In this document: piece by piece, positions 11,291 through 19,448 of the stretch | Position numbering within the stretch: the stretch's first letter is position 1 | Layout of the letters: every line of letters begins with the position of its first letter | Translations under genes and position numbers: made by a program | The notes under the pieces: model-generated | The model's input: only the letters and a program-made list of their open reading frames with translations | What the model was told of the DNA's origin: nothing | Database searches by the model: none | NCBI GenBank assembly: GCA_002377985.1 | Contig: DFQW01000118.1 | Location: 14,448-35,146 of the forward strand | Length of the DNA stretch: 20,699 nucleotides | Direction: 5' to 3' | Origin: Halieaceae bacterium UBA3479 | GTDB lineage: Bacteria > Pseudomonadota > Gammaproteobacteria > Pseudomonadales > Halieaceae

Positions 11291-12595
11291 TCAAAGTGCT
11301 GAAAAAGGTCGCCAAAGCGGTCTCAGGCCCCTACCCTCACACTGCGCTTGGTGCGCGCCAATACCCTCAAGCGGGCCTAGCGGTAATATCCAGACAGGTT
11401 GGTTATTATCATATAAAACAGGTAGTTGAGTTCGCCACCAGGGCGGCACATCTCTCTCCTGAAGCCACTTGGGCGTTGGTTTACGTACCCCTCCCGGCGA
11501 AATCAATGAGGTAACACTACCACTGGGCACTATGGTCAAGGTGGCCCCCGAACAAAGCGTGGCGCCCGCTTCGTCCGCGGTCCAACTCAGCTCACCCCAG
11601 GCGCCCGATAATGCCTCGCCTACCACAATAGTCTCCGGTAACCCCTGATCCGTCTCGGACGCCGACGCGTCAATAATCCGCTTTCGCCACACCCGCAGGC
11701 ATCGGTTATCCCAGCTGATTTCTGGTAGTCGGTCTGGTTGCGCGGTCAAGGCCTGACGCGCAAATTCGACCAGCCGACTTTTGTCGGGGATTGCCTGGGT
11801 CGTCTGGCTCAGCCATTGGTGAATCTGTGCTGCCAGCAGGTCGGGATCAACCTCAACATCAATTTCCAGCGCCGGCTCCCCCATGATGGTTTGGGTAAGC
11901 GGCAAGGGTAGCCTGGTGAGTCTCTGCTGTACCTGACTCTGTAACTGAGCGGCACGCAACACGGTATCTCTGTAACCGGGCCATCGGGCCGCCACGGCCG
12001 GAATCACCGTTTGCCGCAGGTAATTTCGGTCCTGATCCACCCTGAGGTTACTGGGATCGGTAACATAGTCGAGCCCGGCACGCACCACCGCGTCAAGGAG
12101 CGCTGCGCGCTGCGTCTCCAGAAACGGCCTGAAAATCGTACCTTTACCGCAGGGGCGTTGCCGGGGAATACCCGCCAGCCCCCGCGGGCCCGCGCCGCGA
12201 AAAAGGCGCAGCATCACCGTCTCGACCATGTCATCCGCATGGTGGCCCGTGAACAGCACGTCGCCCTCAAGTAGCACCTTTTCAAAGGCGTGATATCGAG
12301 CCTCTCGGGCCGCCGCCTCCAAACCACGGCCCGACGGATTTACATCAGCAGTCTCAATGCAGAGTGGAATTTTCAGCGCATCACAGTGCTGTCGGCAGAG
12401 CGCCGCCCACGCGGCCGCATCGGGATGAAGTCCATGATTCACGTGGATAGCAGAAATAGATGGGCCCTTCTGTTCTGCACGGCGGGCATGGAGCGCGTGC
12501 AACAGCGCCACACTGTCTGCGCCTCCCGACAGTGCGACCCACCAGTGCGATGCGGCGATCACGCTGTCGGGCAAAGGTGAGAGCAATTCGCGCAA
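11291..12595 (-). CDS. tilS: tRNA(Ile)-lysidine synthetase
   Basis: TilS attaches lysine to C34 of tRNA-Ile(CAU), changing its codon from AUG to AUA. The 434-residue protein is close to the 432 residues of E. coli. The N-terminal N-type ATP pyrophosphatase domain has the P-loop SGGADS at 23-28 and the downstream HVNHGLHP and TGHHADDMVET motifs. The substrate-binding domain follows, and the C-terminal domain (about 355-434) ends the protein. The start appears to be TTG at 12595, with AAGG ten bases upstream; no ATG fits better before the P-loop. It starts 17 bases after accA ends. accA-tilS-pyrG order is common in Pseudomonas-like genomes. Confidence 0.95.
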   Translation of the reverse strand: MRELLSPLPDSVIAASHWWVALSGGADSVALLHALHARRAEQKGPSISAIHVNHGLHPDAAAWAALCRQHCDALKIPLCIETADVNPSGRGLEAAAREARYHAFEKVLLEGDVLFTGHHADDMVETVMLRLFRGAGPRGLAGIPRQRPCGKGTIFRPFLETQRAALLDAVVRAGLDYVTDPSNLRVDQDRNYLRQTVIPAVAARWPGYRDTVLRAAQLQSQVQQRLTRLPLPLTQTIMGEPALEIDVEVDPDLLAAQIHQWLSQTTQAIPDKSRLVEFARQALTAQPDRLPEISWDNRCLRVWRKRIIDASASETDQGLPETIVVGEALSGAWGELSWTADEAGATLCSGATLTIVPSGSVTSLISPGGVRKPTPKWLQERDVPPWWRTQLPVLYDNNQPVWILPLGPLEGIGAHQAQCEGRGLRPLWRPFSAL

Positions 12596-12612
12596 TGGGC
12601 GCTGACCTTGGA

Positions 12613-13560
12613 TCAGTTTCCGTACGACATGAGCCGCCGATAACGTGCTTCCAGCATGGCGTCCGTATCCATCGAGGACAACCGGTCTATCTGGCTGATA
12701 AGGTGTGCCTTGACGCGTGCCGCCATTTGCTTGGGGTTGCGATGCGCGCCGCCCAAAGGCTCGGCAATGGTGGCATCTACAATACCCAACTCCTCAAGCT
12801 TGGATGACGTCACGCCCATGGCCGCCGCCGCATCGGGCGCAAACTCCGAGCTCTTCCAGATAATATTGGCGCACCCTTCCGGCGAGATCACAAAGTAGGT
12901 GGCGTACTGCAGCATGGCCAGGTGATCTCCGACACCTATCCCCAGCGCACCGCCAGAGGAGCCTTCCCCAATCACCACACATACAACGGGTGTTCTGAGC
13001 CGCGACATCACCGCTAGATTCTGGGCAATAGCCTCGGAAATGCCCCGCTCTTCTGAATCAATACCCGGATAGGCGCCGGGGGTATCAATCAGGGTCACGA
13101 CCGGCATCTTGAAACGCTCGGCCATCTCCATGAGCCGCATTGCCTTGCGATACCCCTCTGGTTTGGGCATGCCAAAATTGCGATAGACCTTATCCTTTAC
13201 CGCTCTGCCCTTTTCCTGACCGATGACCATCACAGGTTTGCCGTCCAGACGCGCCACGCCACCTACGATGGCTTTATCGTCGGCAAAATGGCGATCGCCG
13301 TGTAACTCATCAAACTCGGTGAAAATATTGGGAATGTAATCCAACGAATACGGACGCAGCGGATGACGCGCCACACGCACAATGTCCCAGGCGCTGAGGT
13401 TGGCATAAATTTTTTCTGTCAGCGCCGTCGACTTCTCGCGCAGGCGCTCTATCTCCTCGGCGAGATTCAGCTCTGCGTTGTCGCCAACGCCCTGCAGCTC
13501 CTCGATTTTCATTTCGAGCTCGGCAATGGGTTGCTCGAAGTCGAGATAATTGGGATTCAT
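12613..13560 (-). CDS. accA: Acetyl-CoA carboxylase carboxyltransferase subunit alpha
   Basis: AccA pairs with AccD to move the carboxyl group from biotin to acetyl-CoA, making malonyl-CoA for fatty acid synthesis. At 315 residues it is near the E. coli length of 319. An N-terminal helical segment ([16 protein letters not shown]) precedes the crotonase-like domain, with [17 protein letters not shown] and [15 protein letters not shown] as clear family motifs. The ATG at 13560 has only a weak GGA ribosome site. It is the first gene of the minus-strand cluster here: dnaE, which usually precedes it, is replaced by the divergent dusC gene. A likely promoter and a perfect palindrome lie just upstream. 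Confidence 0.97.
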   Translation of the reverse strand: MNPNYLDFEQPIAELEMKIEELQGVGDNAELNLAEEIERLREKSTALTEKIYANLSAWDIVRVARHPLRPYSLDYIPNIFTEFDELHGDRHFADDKAIVGGVARLDGKPVMVIGQEKGRAVKDKVYRNFGMPKPEGYRKAMRLMEMAERFKMPVVTLIDTPGAYPGIDSEERGISEAIAQNLAVMSRLRTPVVCVVIGEGSSGGALGIGVGDHLAMLQYATYFVISPEGCANIIWKSSEFAPDAAAAMGVTSSKLEELGIVDATIAEPLGGAHRNPKQMAARVKAHLISQIDRLSSMDTDAMLEARYRRLMSYGN

Positions 13561-13574
13561 AATCGGCGTCCAAA

Positions 13575-13592
13575 GCCACGTTGCAACGTGGC
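13575..13592. promoter_or_regulatory. Perfect 18-bp palindrome in the accA leader
   Basis: GCCACGTTGCAACGTGGC reads identically on both strands. It lies 15-32 bases upstream of the accA start codon and about 88 bases upstream of dusC. As RNA it can form a 7-bp stem with a TGCA loop next to the weak accA ribosome site; as DNA it has the form of a dimeric repressor operator. It does not match the FadR, FabR or DesT sites I know. Its role is inferred. Confidence 0.55.
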
Positions 13593-13608
13593 ACCTCTAA
13601 GAACCGCG

Positions 13609-13637
13609 AGTTTACAAAGGGTCTGGCGCAAGGTCAC
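13609..13637 (-). promoter_or_regulatory. Candidate sigma-70 promoter for accA
   Basis: On the minus strand GTGACC (13637-13632) and TAAACT (13614-13609) are 17 bases apart, each matching four of six consensus positions. Transcription would begin near 13602, placing the 18-bp palindrome roughly at +10 to +28. This supports accA as the first gene of its own operon, but it is a pattern match only. Confidence 0.35.
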
Positions 13638-13679
13638 GCCCACTGTAAAAAAACCCATTATCTGGTTACTCTGCACCGC

Positions 13680-14666
13680 ATGAGCACCTCGGCAAAACCC
13701 GCGCCACGATTGATTCTGGCACCCATGGAGGGTGTCATGGATTCCATCATGCGCGGGCTGCTGACAGGTATAGGCGGCTACGAAAGGTGCGTCACTGAAT
13801 TTGTTCGCGTGTCTCAAACGGTACTCCCCAAACGCGTTTTTTACCGCTATGCCCCCGAGCTCCTGTCAGGTGGGCTGACCCCTAGCGGCGTGCCGGTCTA
13901 TGTCCAACTGCTGGGATCCGACCCGGCACTCATGGCCGCCAATGCCCGCCGGGTCGCGCTGCTGGGCGCACCCGGTATTGACCTTAACTTCGGCTGCCCC
14001 GCCAAGACCGTTAATCGCTCTCGCGGCGGGGCAGCATTGCTACGTACCCCTGATCTCATCAGATCCATTTGCACAGCGGTGAGAGACAGTGTTCCCGCCT
14101 CCATTCCCGTGACAGCCAAAATCAGGCTGGGTTTCGACAGCGAGGCAGAGTTTGGGGATATCCTTTGCGCTCTCGGGCAAGCTCCGCTGACCGAATTGAC
14201 GATTCACGCCAGAACCCGACGACAAGGATACCGCCCGCCCGCGCACTGGCATCTCCTCGCAGAAGCCAGGGAGAGCCTCCCTTTCCCGGTGATCGCCAAC
14301 GGAGAGCTGTGGAACCCGGCGGACATCATGCGCTGCGCCAGCGCCAGTGGTTGTGAGGCCTTCATGCTGGCGCGCGGTGCACTGTGCCGACCTGACCTTG
14401 GCGCCGCCATTCAGGCGCTGCATCACGGGGCGGCACCCGCACTTTTTAAGTGGGAGCAAGTAAGGCAACTGCTGATTGAATTCCTCGAACAAAACCGCCG
14501 CCAATACAACCCGCGCTACGCCGTAAATCCGGTCAAGCAATGGTTGGCCTATCTCAAGTTTTACTATCCTCAGGCGGGAGCGCTGTTCGCCGGGATCAAG
14601 CGCGTCACTGACCCCGACGAAATGGCGACGGCACTGGGTGCATGCCACTGGGCGCAGGCCGCGTGA
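13680..14666 (+). CDS. dusC: tRNA-dihydrouridine(16) synthase, DusC type
   Basis: This flavoenzyme reduces a uridine in the tRNA D-loop to dihydrouridine, with NADPH and FMN. The 328-residue protein resembles E. coli DusC along its length: LAPMEGVMDS at the start, ITEFVRV-like TEFVRVS, VQLLGSDP, and the active-site motif DLNFGCPAKTVN with catalytic C106. PVIANGE and the tail segment KQWLAYLKFYYP are also DusC-like, which is why I favour the U16 enzyme over DusA or DusB. I chose the ATG at 13680 because the conserved protein begins about ten residues later; the open frame upstream (from 13581) crosses the accA leader and has no homologous content. It is divergent from accA and followed 97 bases later by a peptide transporter gene. 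Confidence 0.92.
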   Translation: MSTSAKPAPRLILAPMEGVMDSIMRGLLTGIGGYERCVTEFVRVSQTVLPKRVFYRYAPELLSGGLTPSGVPVYVQLLGSDPALMAANARRVALLGAPGIDLNFGCPAKTVNRSRGGAALLRTPDLIRSICTAVRDSVPASIPVTAKIRLGFDSEAEFGDILCALGQAPLTELTIHARTRRQGYRPPAHWHLLAEARESLPFPVIANGELWNPADIMRCASASGCEAFMLARGALCRPDLGAAIQALHHGAAPALFKWEQVRQLLIEFLEQNRRQYNPRYAVNPVKQWLAYLKFYYPQAGALFAGIKRVTDPDEMATALGACHWAQAA

Positions 14667-14763
14667 CACGGCAAGTCGCAACAGCGTAAGCTGGTACCGC
14701 TCCCAATCGGCCGGGCAATAGCTGCTGACAGCGCCCCCTTTCAAATCTACAGGACACGCCTCT

Positions 14764-16302
14764 ATGCACTCATCCACTGCGCACACAGACGACCTATGGG
14801 GACATCCCAAAGGACTGTATATCTGTTTCGCCACCGAACTCTGGGAGCGCTTCTCCTTCTATGGCATGAAGTACCTGCTGTTGCTGTATTTGACCAAATA
14901 CCATCTTTTTTCTGACGCTGCGGGCCTGGGCGTGCTGGGCAGTTATGCGTCACTGGTTTATGCGATGCCGGTGCTCGGCGGGCTTGTCGCCGATCGATTT
15001 ATCGGCATGCGCAAAGCCGTCACCCTAGGCGGTCTACTGTTGGTTGCCGGTCATTTGGGCATGGCCTTCGAGGGCGAGGCCGCTCGTCAGACGACCGAGG
15101 GCATTGTGCGTGATGAGGGCGCACTCACTGTCTTTTATCTGTCCCTTGCGCTGATTGTGGTCGGGGTAGGATTTCTCAAGCCCAACATATCCACCGTAGT
15201 AGGCAAGCTTTATCCCGAAGGGGACCCAAGGCGGGACTCTGGATTTACCATCTTTTACATGGGCATCAATATCGGGGCTTTTACCGCGACCCTGCTCTGC
15301 GGCTGGCTCGGCGAAGTCTACGGCTGGTCATGGGGCTTTGGCGCAGCGGGCATTGGCATGCTCTTCGGGCTGATTTTCTTCCAGTGGGGTCAACGATTTC
15401 TGGCGGGCCATGGAGAGCCCGCCGACCCCGCGCAATTGAAAAGTACGGTGGGCTTGCCAGGACTTACCATCGAGAGAGCCATTTATCTCGGCAGTGTGGT
15501 CATGGTCGCCATTATTTGGCAGCTGGTTCAACTCACCGACACCGTGGGAGCCTTACTCGACGGGATCTCGCTCGCGGTACTGACCGGACTCGCGTGGTTT
15601 CTGATTGCGCGCTGCGACAAGATTGAGCGGGAACGGATGTTCGTGCTGATTGTGCTCACGCTCTCCACGGTCGTGTTCTGGGCGCTATTTGAGCAGGCGG
15701 CGGGCTCTATGACGCTCTATGCAGATCGCGTGACGGACAAGATGCTCTTCGGCACCTCGCTCACCGCGGCGCAATTCGGCGCCGCCAACGCTTTTTTTAT
15801 TTTTACGCTGGCGCCTTTTTTCGCCCTGCTGTGGACCCAGTTGGCAAAAAAAGGCTGGGAACCCAGCACGCCGGTCAAATTTTCATTGGGCATCGCTCAG
15901 GCCGGTCTGGGCTTTGGCGCCCTGGTTTATGGCGCACAGTTTCCCGATCAAGCAGGGGTTGTATCAGCCTGGTGGTTGATACTGGCCTATCTCCTCCATA
16001 CCACCGGAGAGCTGTGCCTAAGCCCCGTGGGACTCTCCGCCGTGACAAAGCTCGCGGTGCCGAGCGTGGTGGGCGTGATGATGGGAACCTGGTTTCTCGC
16101 TTCGGCCTACTCATCCTACGTCGCGGCGCAAATTGCCTCGGTTGCCGCTAGACCCGAGACCGCCAGTGCTGCAGATACTGCGGCAGCCGCGGCCGGTTAT
16201 ACCGATCTGTTCAGCCAACTTTTGTACATTGGGCTCGCGGGTGCCCTGGCACTGCTGGTGCTATCTCCGCTGCTCAAACGGATGATGCACGGCGTGAGAT
16301 GA
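14764..16302 (+). CDS. POT/PTR2-family proton-dependent oligopeptide transporter
   Basis: This 512-residue inner-membrane protein should import di- and tripeptides with protons. The POT signature ELWERFSFYG on helix 1 keeps the E-x-x-E-R-F pattern at E25, E28, R29 and F30. The second PTR2 signature FYMGINIGA is present, and the C-terminal half has the EQAAGSMTLYADR segment typical of bacterial POT proteins. Hydrophobic segments occur throughout, fitting 12-14 helices. AGGA lies nine bases before the ATG. The gene is alone on its strand after dusC. Its stop codon is one base from the stop of the convergent RND pump gene. I cannot say which peptides it prefers. Confidence 0.93.
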   Translation: MHSSTAHTDDLWGHPKGLYICFATELWERFSFYGMKYLLLLYLTKYHLFSDAAGLGVLGSYASLVYAMPVLGGLVADRFIGMRKAVTLGGLLLVAGHLGMAFEGEAARQTTEGIVRDEGALTVFYLSLALIVVGVGFLKPNISTVVGKLYPEGDPRRDSGFTIFYMGINIGAFTATLLCGWLGEVYGWSWGFGAAGIGMLFGLIFFQWGQRFLAGHGEPADPAQLKSTVGLPGLTIERAIYLGSVVMVAIIWQLVQLTDTVGALLDGISLAVLTGLAWFLIARCDKIERERMFVLIVLTLSTVVFWALFEQAAGSMTLYADRVTDKMLFGTSLTAAQFGAANAFFIFTLAPFFALLWTQLAKKGWEPSTPVKFSLGIAQAGLGFGALVYGAQFPDQAGVVSAWWLILAYLLHTTGELCLSPVGLSAVTKLAVPSVVGVMMGTWFLASAYSSYVAAQIASVAARPETASAADTAAAAAGYTDLFSQLLYIGLAGALALLVLSPLLKRMMHGVR

Positions 16303-16303
16303 C

Positions 16304-19300
16304 TTAACCCGATACGGCTACCGCACCATTAGCCTCGGTCACAGAACCTTTCTTGGCAAGGCGCTTGGCAAGGCGCCACTGCTTCCAGTCGTAACCAATG
16401 AGGTACATTGCCGGCACCAACAGCAGACTAACGAACAGGGCGAAAAAGACACCAAAAGCCAGAGAGAGCACGGCGGGCTTCAAGAACTGCGCGCCCGTAG
16501 ACTGCTCCGCCATGATCGGGATCAAGCCGACAAAGGTCGTTACGGTCGTCAAAAAGATGGGCCGAAACCGACTCACCGCCGAAGTCAATATTGCCTCGGG
16601 TGACGCCGTCCCTTCGCGCTCAAGACGACGCACATAATCGATCAACACGAGATTATCGTTAATCACGACGCCCGCGGCCGCCCCGATGCCAAAGTAAGAG
16701 AACAATGCCATCGGCAAATTGAACATAAGATGTCCGTAGACTGCGCCCATAAAGCCAAAGGGCATCGCCGTCATAATGAGCAACGGCAAGCTGTAGGAGC
16801 GGAATGCCACAGCGATAAGAGCGTAGATAACAAACAAGGCGACGGTGTACAGCGCAGCGATTTCACCAAAGAACTCCGCCTCCGCCTCCTGTGACCCGCC
16901 CTTGAGTACGCGCAACCCGGGATACATCGCCACCAGCTGGGGTAAGTAATCGTCTTTCACCGCCCGATTGATCTCACCCAACGACTCTGGCTCCACCGTT
17001 GCGCGAACCGTTACCACGCGCTCGCCATTGCGACGCGTAATGCGTCTCGTTGCCTGTCCCACCTCGATCTCTGCTACCGACAAAAGCGGCACAAGACGTC
17101 CGTCAGAGGTACGGATCCGCACGTCTTCAAAGGAACTCAGCGATTCTCTGGCAGCCACGGGATAGCGCACCATTACCCTGACGTCCCCGTCCTCGCGCGG
17201 CAGTCGCTGTACTTCCTCGCCGTAAAACGCCTGACGCACCTGCATCGACACGTCCCCCAGTGTAATACCCAGCTGTTCCGCCCCGGGCTTCAGGTGAAAT
17301 CGCATCTCGGGCAGTGAGCCCCATTGGTCATCACGAATAAAATAGGTTTTTTCGTACTCGCCCAGATGAGCCTGCAACGTCATGCTCGCGGCATTGAGCG
17401 TCTCCAAATCTTCGTGTTGTAGCAGGAAGGTGATGCTGGCCTCGCTGTCACTCAAGGTATATCGGACAGTCACCTCATCGGCGTCCGGTACATCGCCAAC
17501 CAAATCAGAAAAACGCTCAGCCGTCTCCCGGGCACTCAGATGCCGGGTTTCCGGAGGCGCCAGCTGCACAATGGCGATCACGTCCCCGCGACGCGCCCGC
17601 GTATACCAGCTTTCCACCAGCTCGCCCGAACCCTCGCCCGCATCTGCCTCCGCATTGATTTCTTCCGCCAACTGTTCTTCGGCGCGCTGTAGCTGCGCCA
17701 GCACTTCCATCGACCGGCTGTAGGGCGTACCCGGGGGCAACCTCACATTGATATAAATCTCTTCGTTTTCTACCTGGGGAGAAAAGAAAAACTTTACCCA
17801 GCCACTGGTGAACAGGCCCAGCGACACCAGAAACAGCGAGAAAAACACCATAGTTGTGGTGTAGCGATGCGCGAGGCATTTCTCGAGAAAGGGTCGGTAA
17901 GTCTGCTCGGCAAACCGCACGATGCTGTCGGCGATGTGCTGCTGCCGACGTCGCCACTTGCTTTTAGGTGGCTCGGTATCCAGTTGCCTCAGATGACTGG
18001 GCAGTATCAGAAACGCCTCGACCAATGAAAAGGTCAGCGCCAGCGTAATGACCAACGACAGCTGCCGGGTGAACTGCGCCGTCACTCCAGACAGAAACAG
18101 CCACGGCGCAAACGCGACGATGGTAGTTAGCACTGCAAATATCACGGGGCGACTGACCGCAAAGGCGCCGACAATCGCCGCTGTTTCTCCCTGCAAGCCC
18201 CGCTGGTGCACGTGGTGGTGAACACTTTCTCCAACAACAATGGCGTCATCGACCACTATTCCCAGCACCAATAAAAAGGCGAAGGTCGATAGCAAATTAA
18301 GGGAGACGTCATTGGCAGGCAGAAGCGCAAATGCACCCAAAAAGCTCACACCAATACCCACGGTCACCCAAAGCGCCACCTTGGGCTCAAGAGTCAGAAT
18401 GAGAATAAGAAACACCAGAATCAAGCCGAGAATGGACGACTCAGCAATCAGCTCCATGCGGCTATTGTAGATATCAGCGGTGTCAGACCACAGCTCGAGG
18501 CCCACACCTACCGGCAATGTGGGGCGCGTTTTCTCGATCCATTGCTTGACCGTCTCGCTGGCCTTGACCACCTGCATATTGTCCGTGGACTGAACCTGCA
18601 GCAAAACCGCGGGCTGCCCATTGAGCGTGGCGAGAATCTCGTTCTGCTCAAAGCCGTCGAGCACCGTTGCCACATCAACAACGCGAATCTTTCCGCCGTC
18701 CGCGGTCTGTCGAATCACGATCTGCTCAAAGTCGGTCTGGGTGTCCGCCAGATTTTCTGCACGCAACTGGATATCGCCGGTGCGGGTACGTACCTCGCCC
18801 ACAGACACGTTCATCGAATCGCGACGAATCGCGGCGGCCACGTCAGAGAAACTCAGGCCGTAATTGCGCAGCGCGCGCTCGGAGAGCTCGATAGTGACTT
18901 CTTCCCTGCGCGCACCAAAGAGCTCTACTTGAGAGAGGTAGGGCAATCCCGCAATCTCATTGCGTAGCCGATGCCCCAGACGAGTCAGCGCTTTCTCCCC
19001 AATATCGCCCGTCAGAGCGACGCGAATCATTTCCGGACGCCATTCGAGGCGCCGCACCCGGGGATTCTCGATGTCACGCGGAAACGAAGTGACTGAATCG
19101 ACCGCATTCTTGACGTCATTGAGAAAGGTATTCAAGTCAACCGAGGGAAAAGTCTCTACCGTCAGCGAACCGAAACTTTCTCTGGCTTCCGACGTAATCC
19201 GGTAGACATTCGAGACGTTTTTTAACGCCTCCTCCACACGCTGAATGACCTGCTGCTCTACCTCTTTCGGCGACGCCCCGGGCCATATCAACTCCACCTG

Positions 19301-19438
19301 CACAATATCGGGCTGGACCGAAGGAAAAGCTTCCTTTTCTATGTCTCTCAGTCCCAACCAGCCGGCTGTGACAATAATCAACATCAGTAAATTGGCGGCT
19401 ACAGGATTGCGAACCCACCAGCGGATCAGACTTTCCAT
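16304..19438 (-). CDS. RND-family efflux permease (AcrB/AcrD/AcrF-like)
   Basis: This 1044-residue inner-membrane pump would export compounds with proton energy as a trimer, together with the adaptor encoded just upstream. It has the RND layout: helix 1 at about 13-30, a large periplasmic loop, helices 2-6 at about 333-480, a second periplasmic loop, and helices 8-12 at about 861-1015. The helix 4 proton-relay pair D397-D398 is present (LGIVVDDAIVV). The helix 10 Lys of AcrB aligns with N927 instead, so the relay differs from AcrB. A 12-bp tandem repeat at 16352-16375 encodes RLAKRLAK in the cytoplasmic tail. The TGAGG ribosome site overlaps the stop of the adaptor gene. The substrate cannot be told. 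Confidence 0.93.
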   Translation of the reverse strand: MESLIRWWVRNPVAANLLMLIIVTAGWLGLRDIEKEAFPSVQPDIVQVELIWPGASPKEVEQQVIQRVEEALKNVSNVYRITSEARESFGSLTVETFPSVDLNTFLNDVKNAVDSVTSFPRDIENPRVRRLEWRPEMIRVALTGDIGEKALTRLGHRLRNEIAGLPYLSQVELFGARREEVTIELSERALRNYGLSFSDVAAAIRRDSMNVSVGEVRTRTGDIQLRAENLADTQTDFEQIVIRQTADGGKIRVVDVATVLDGFEQNEILATLNGQPAVLLQVQSTDNMQVVKASETVKQWIEKTRPTLPVGVGLELWSDTADIYNSRMELIAESSILGLILVFLILILTLEPKVALWVTVGIGVSFLGAFALLPANDVSLNLLSTFAFLLVLGIVVDDAIVVGESVHHHVHQRGLQGETAAIVGAFAVSRPVIFAVLTTIVAFAPWLFLSGVTAQFTRQLSLVITLALTFSLVEAFLILPSHLRQLDTEPPKSKWRRRQQHIADSIVRFAEQTYRPFLEKCLAHRYTTTMVFFSLFLVSLGLFTSGWVKFFFSPQVENEEIYINVRLPPGTPYSRSMEVLAQLQRAEEQLAEEINAEADAGEGSGELVESWYTRARRGDVIAIVQLAPPETRHLSARETAERFSDLVGDVPDADEVTVRYTLSDSEASITFLLQHEDLETLNAASMTLQAHLGEYEKTYFIRDDQWGSLPEMRFHLKPGAEQLGITLGDVSMQVRQAFYGEEVQRLPREDGDVRVMVRYPVAARESLSSFEDVRIRTSDGRLVPLLSVAEIEVGQATRRITRRNGERVVTVRATVEPESLGEINRAVKDDYLPQLVAMYPGLRVLKGGSQEAEAEFFGEIAALYTVALFVIYALIAVAFRSYSLPLLIMTAMPFGFMGAVYGHLMFNLPMALFSYFGIGAAAGVVINDNLVLIDYVRRLEREGTASPEAILTSAVSRFRPIFLTTVTTFVGLIPIMAEQSTGAQFLKPAVLSLAFGVFFALFVSLLLVPAMYLIGYDWKQWRLAKRLAKKGSVTEANGAVAVSG
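16352..16375. repeat. 12-bp perfect tandem duplication in the RND gene
   Basis: CTTGGCAAGGCG occurs twice without a gap (16352-16363 and 16364-16375). On the minus strand it encodes RLAK-RLAK, residues 1022-1029 of the pump. The reading frame is kept. It lies outside the transmembrane core. The second unit also forms part of a GC-rich hairpin at 16360-16377. Confidence 0.7.
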
Positions 19439-19448
19439 GTCGCGAACC

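Noticed and set aside
14667..14763. Short pairings such as GCTG/CAGC between dusC and the POT gene
   Set aside because: Stems of four bases without a clear T run are expected by chance; no terminator or promoter could be supported.
14040..14834. 264-codon open frame on the minus strand over dusC, beginning MAKQIYSPLGCPH
   Set aside because: It lies antisense to the well-supported dusC gene, runs into the POT start region, and its protein has no recognisable domain or membrane pattern. It is a shadow of GC-rich codon use.
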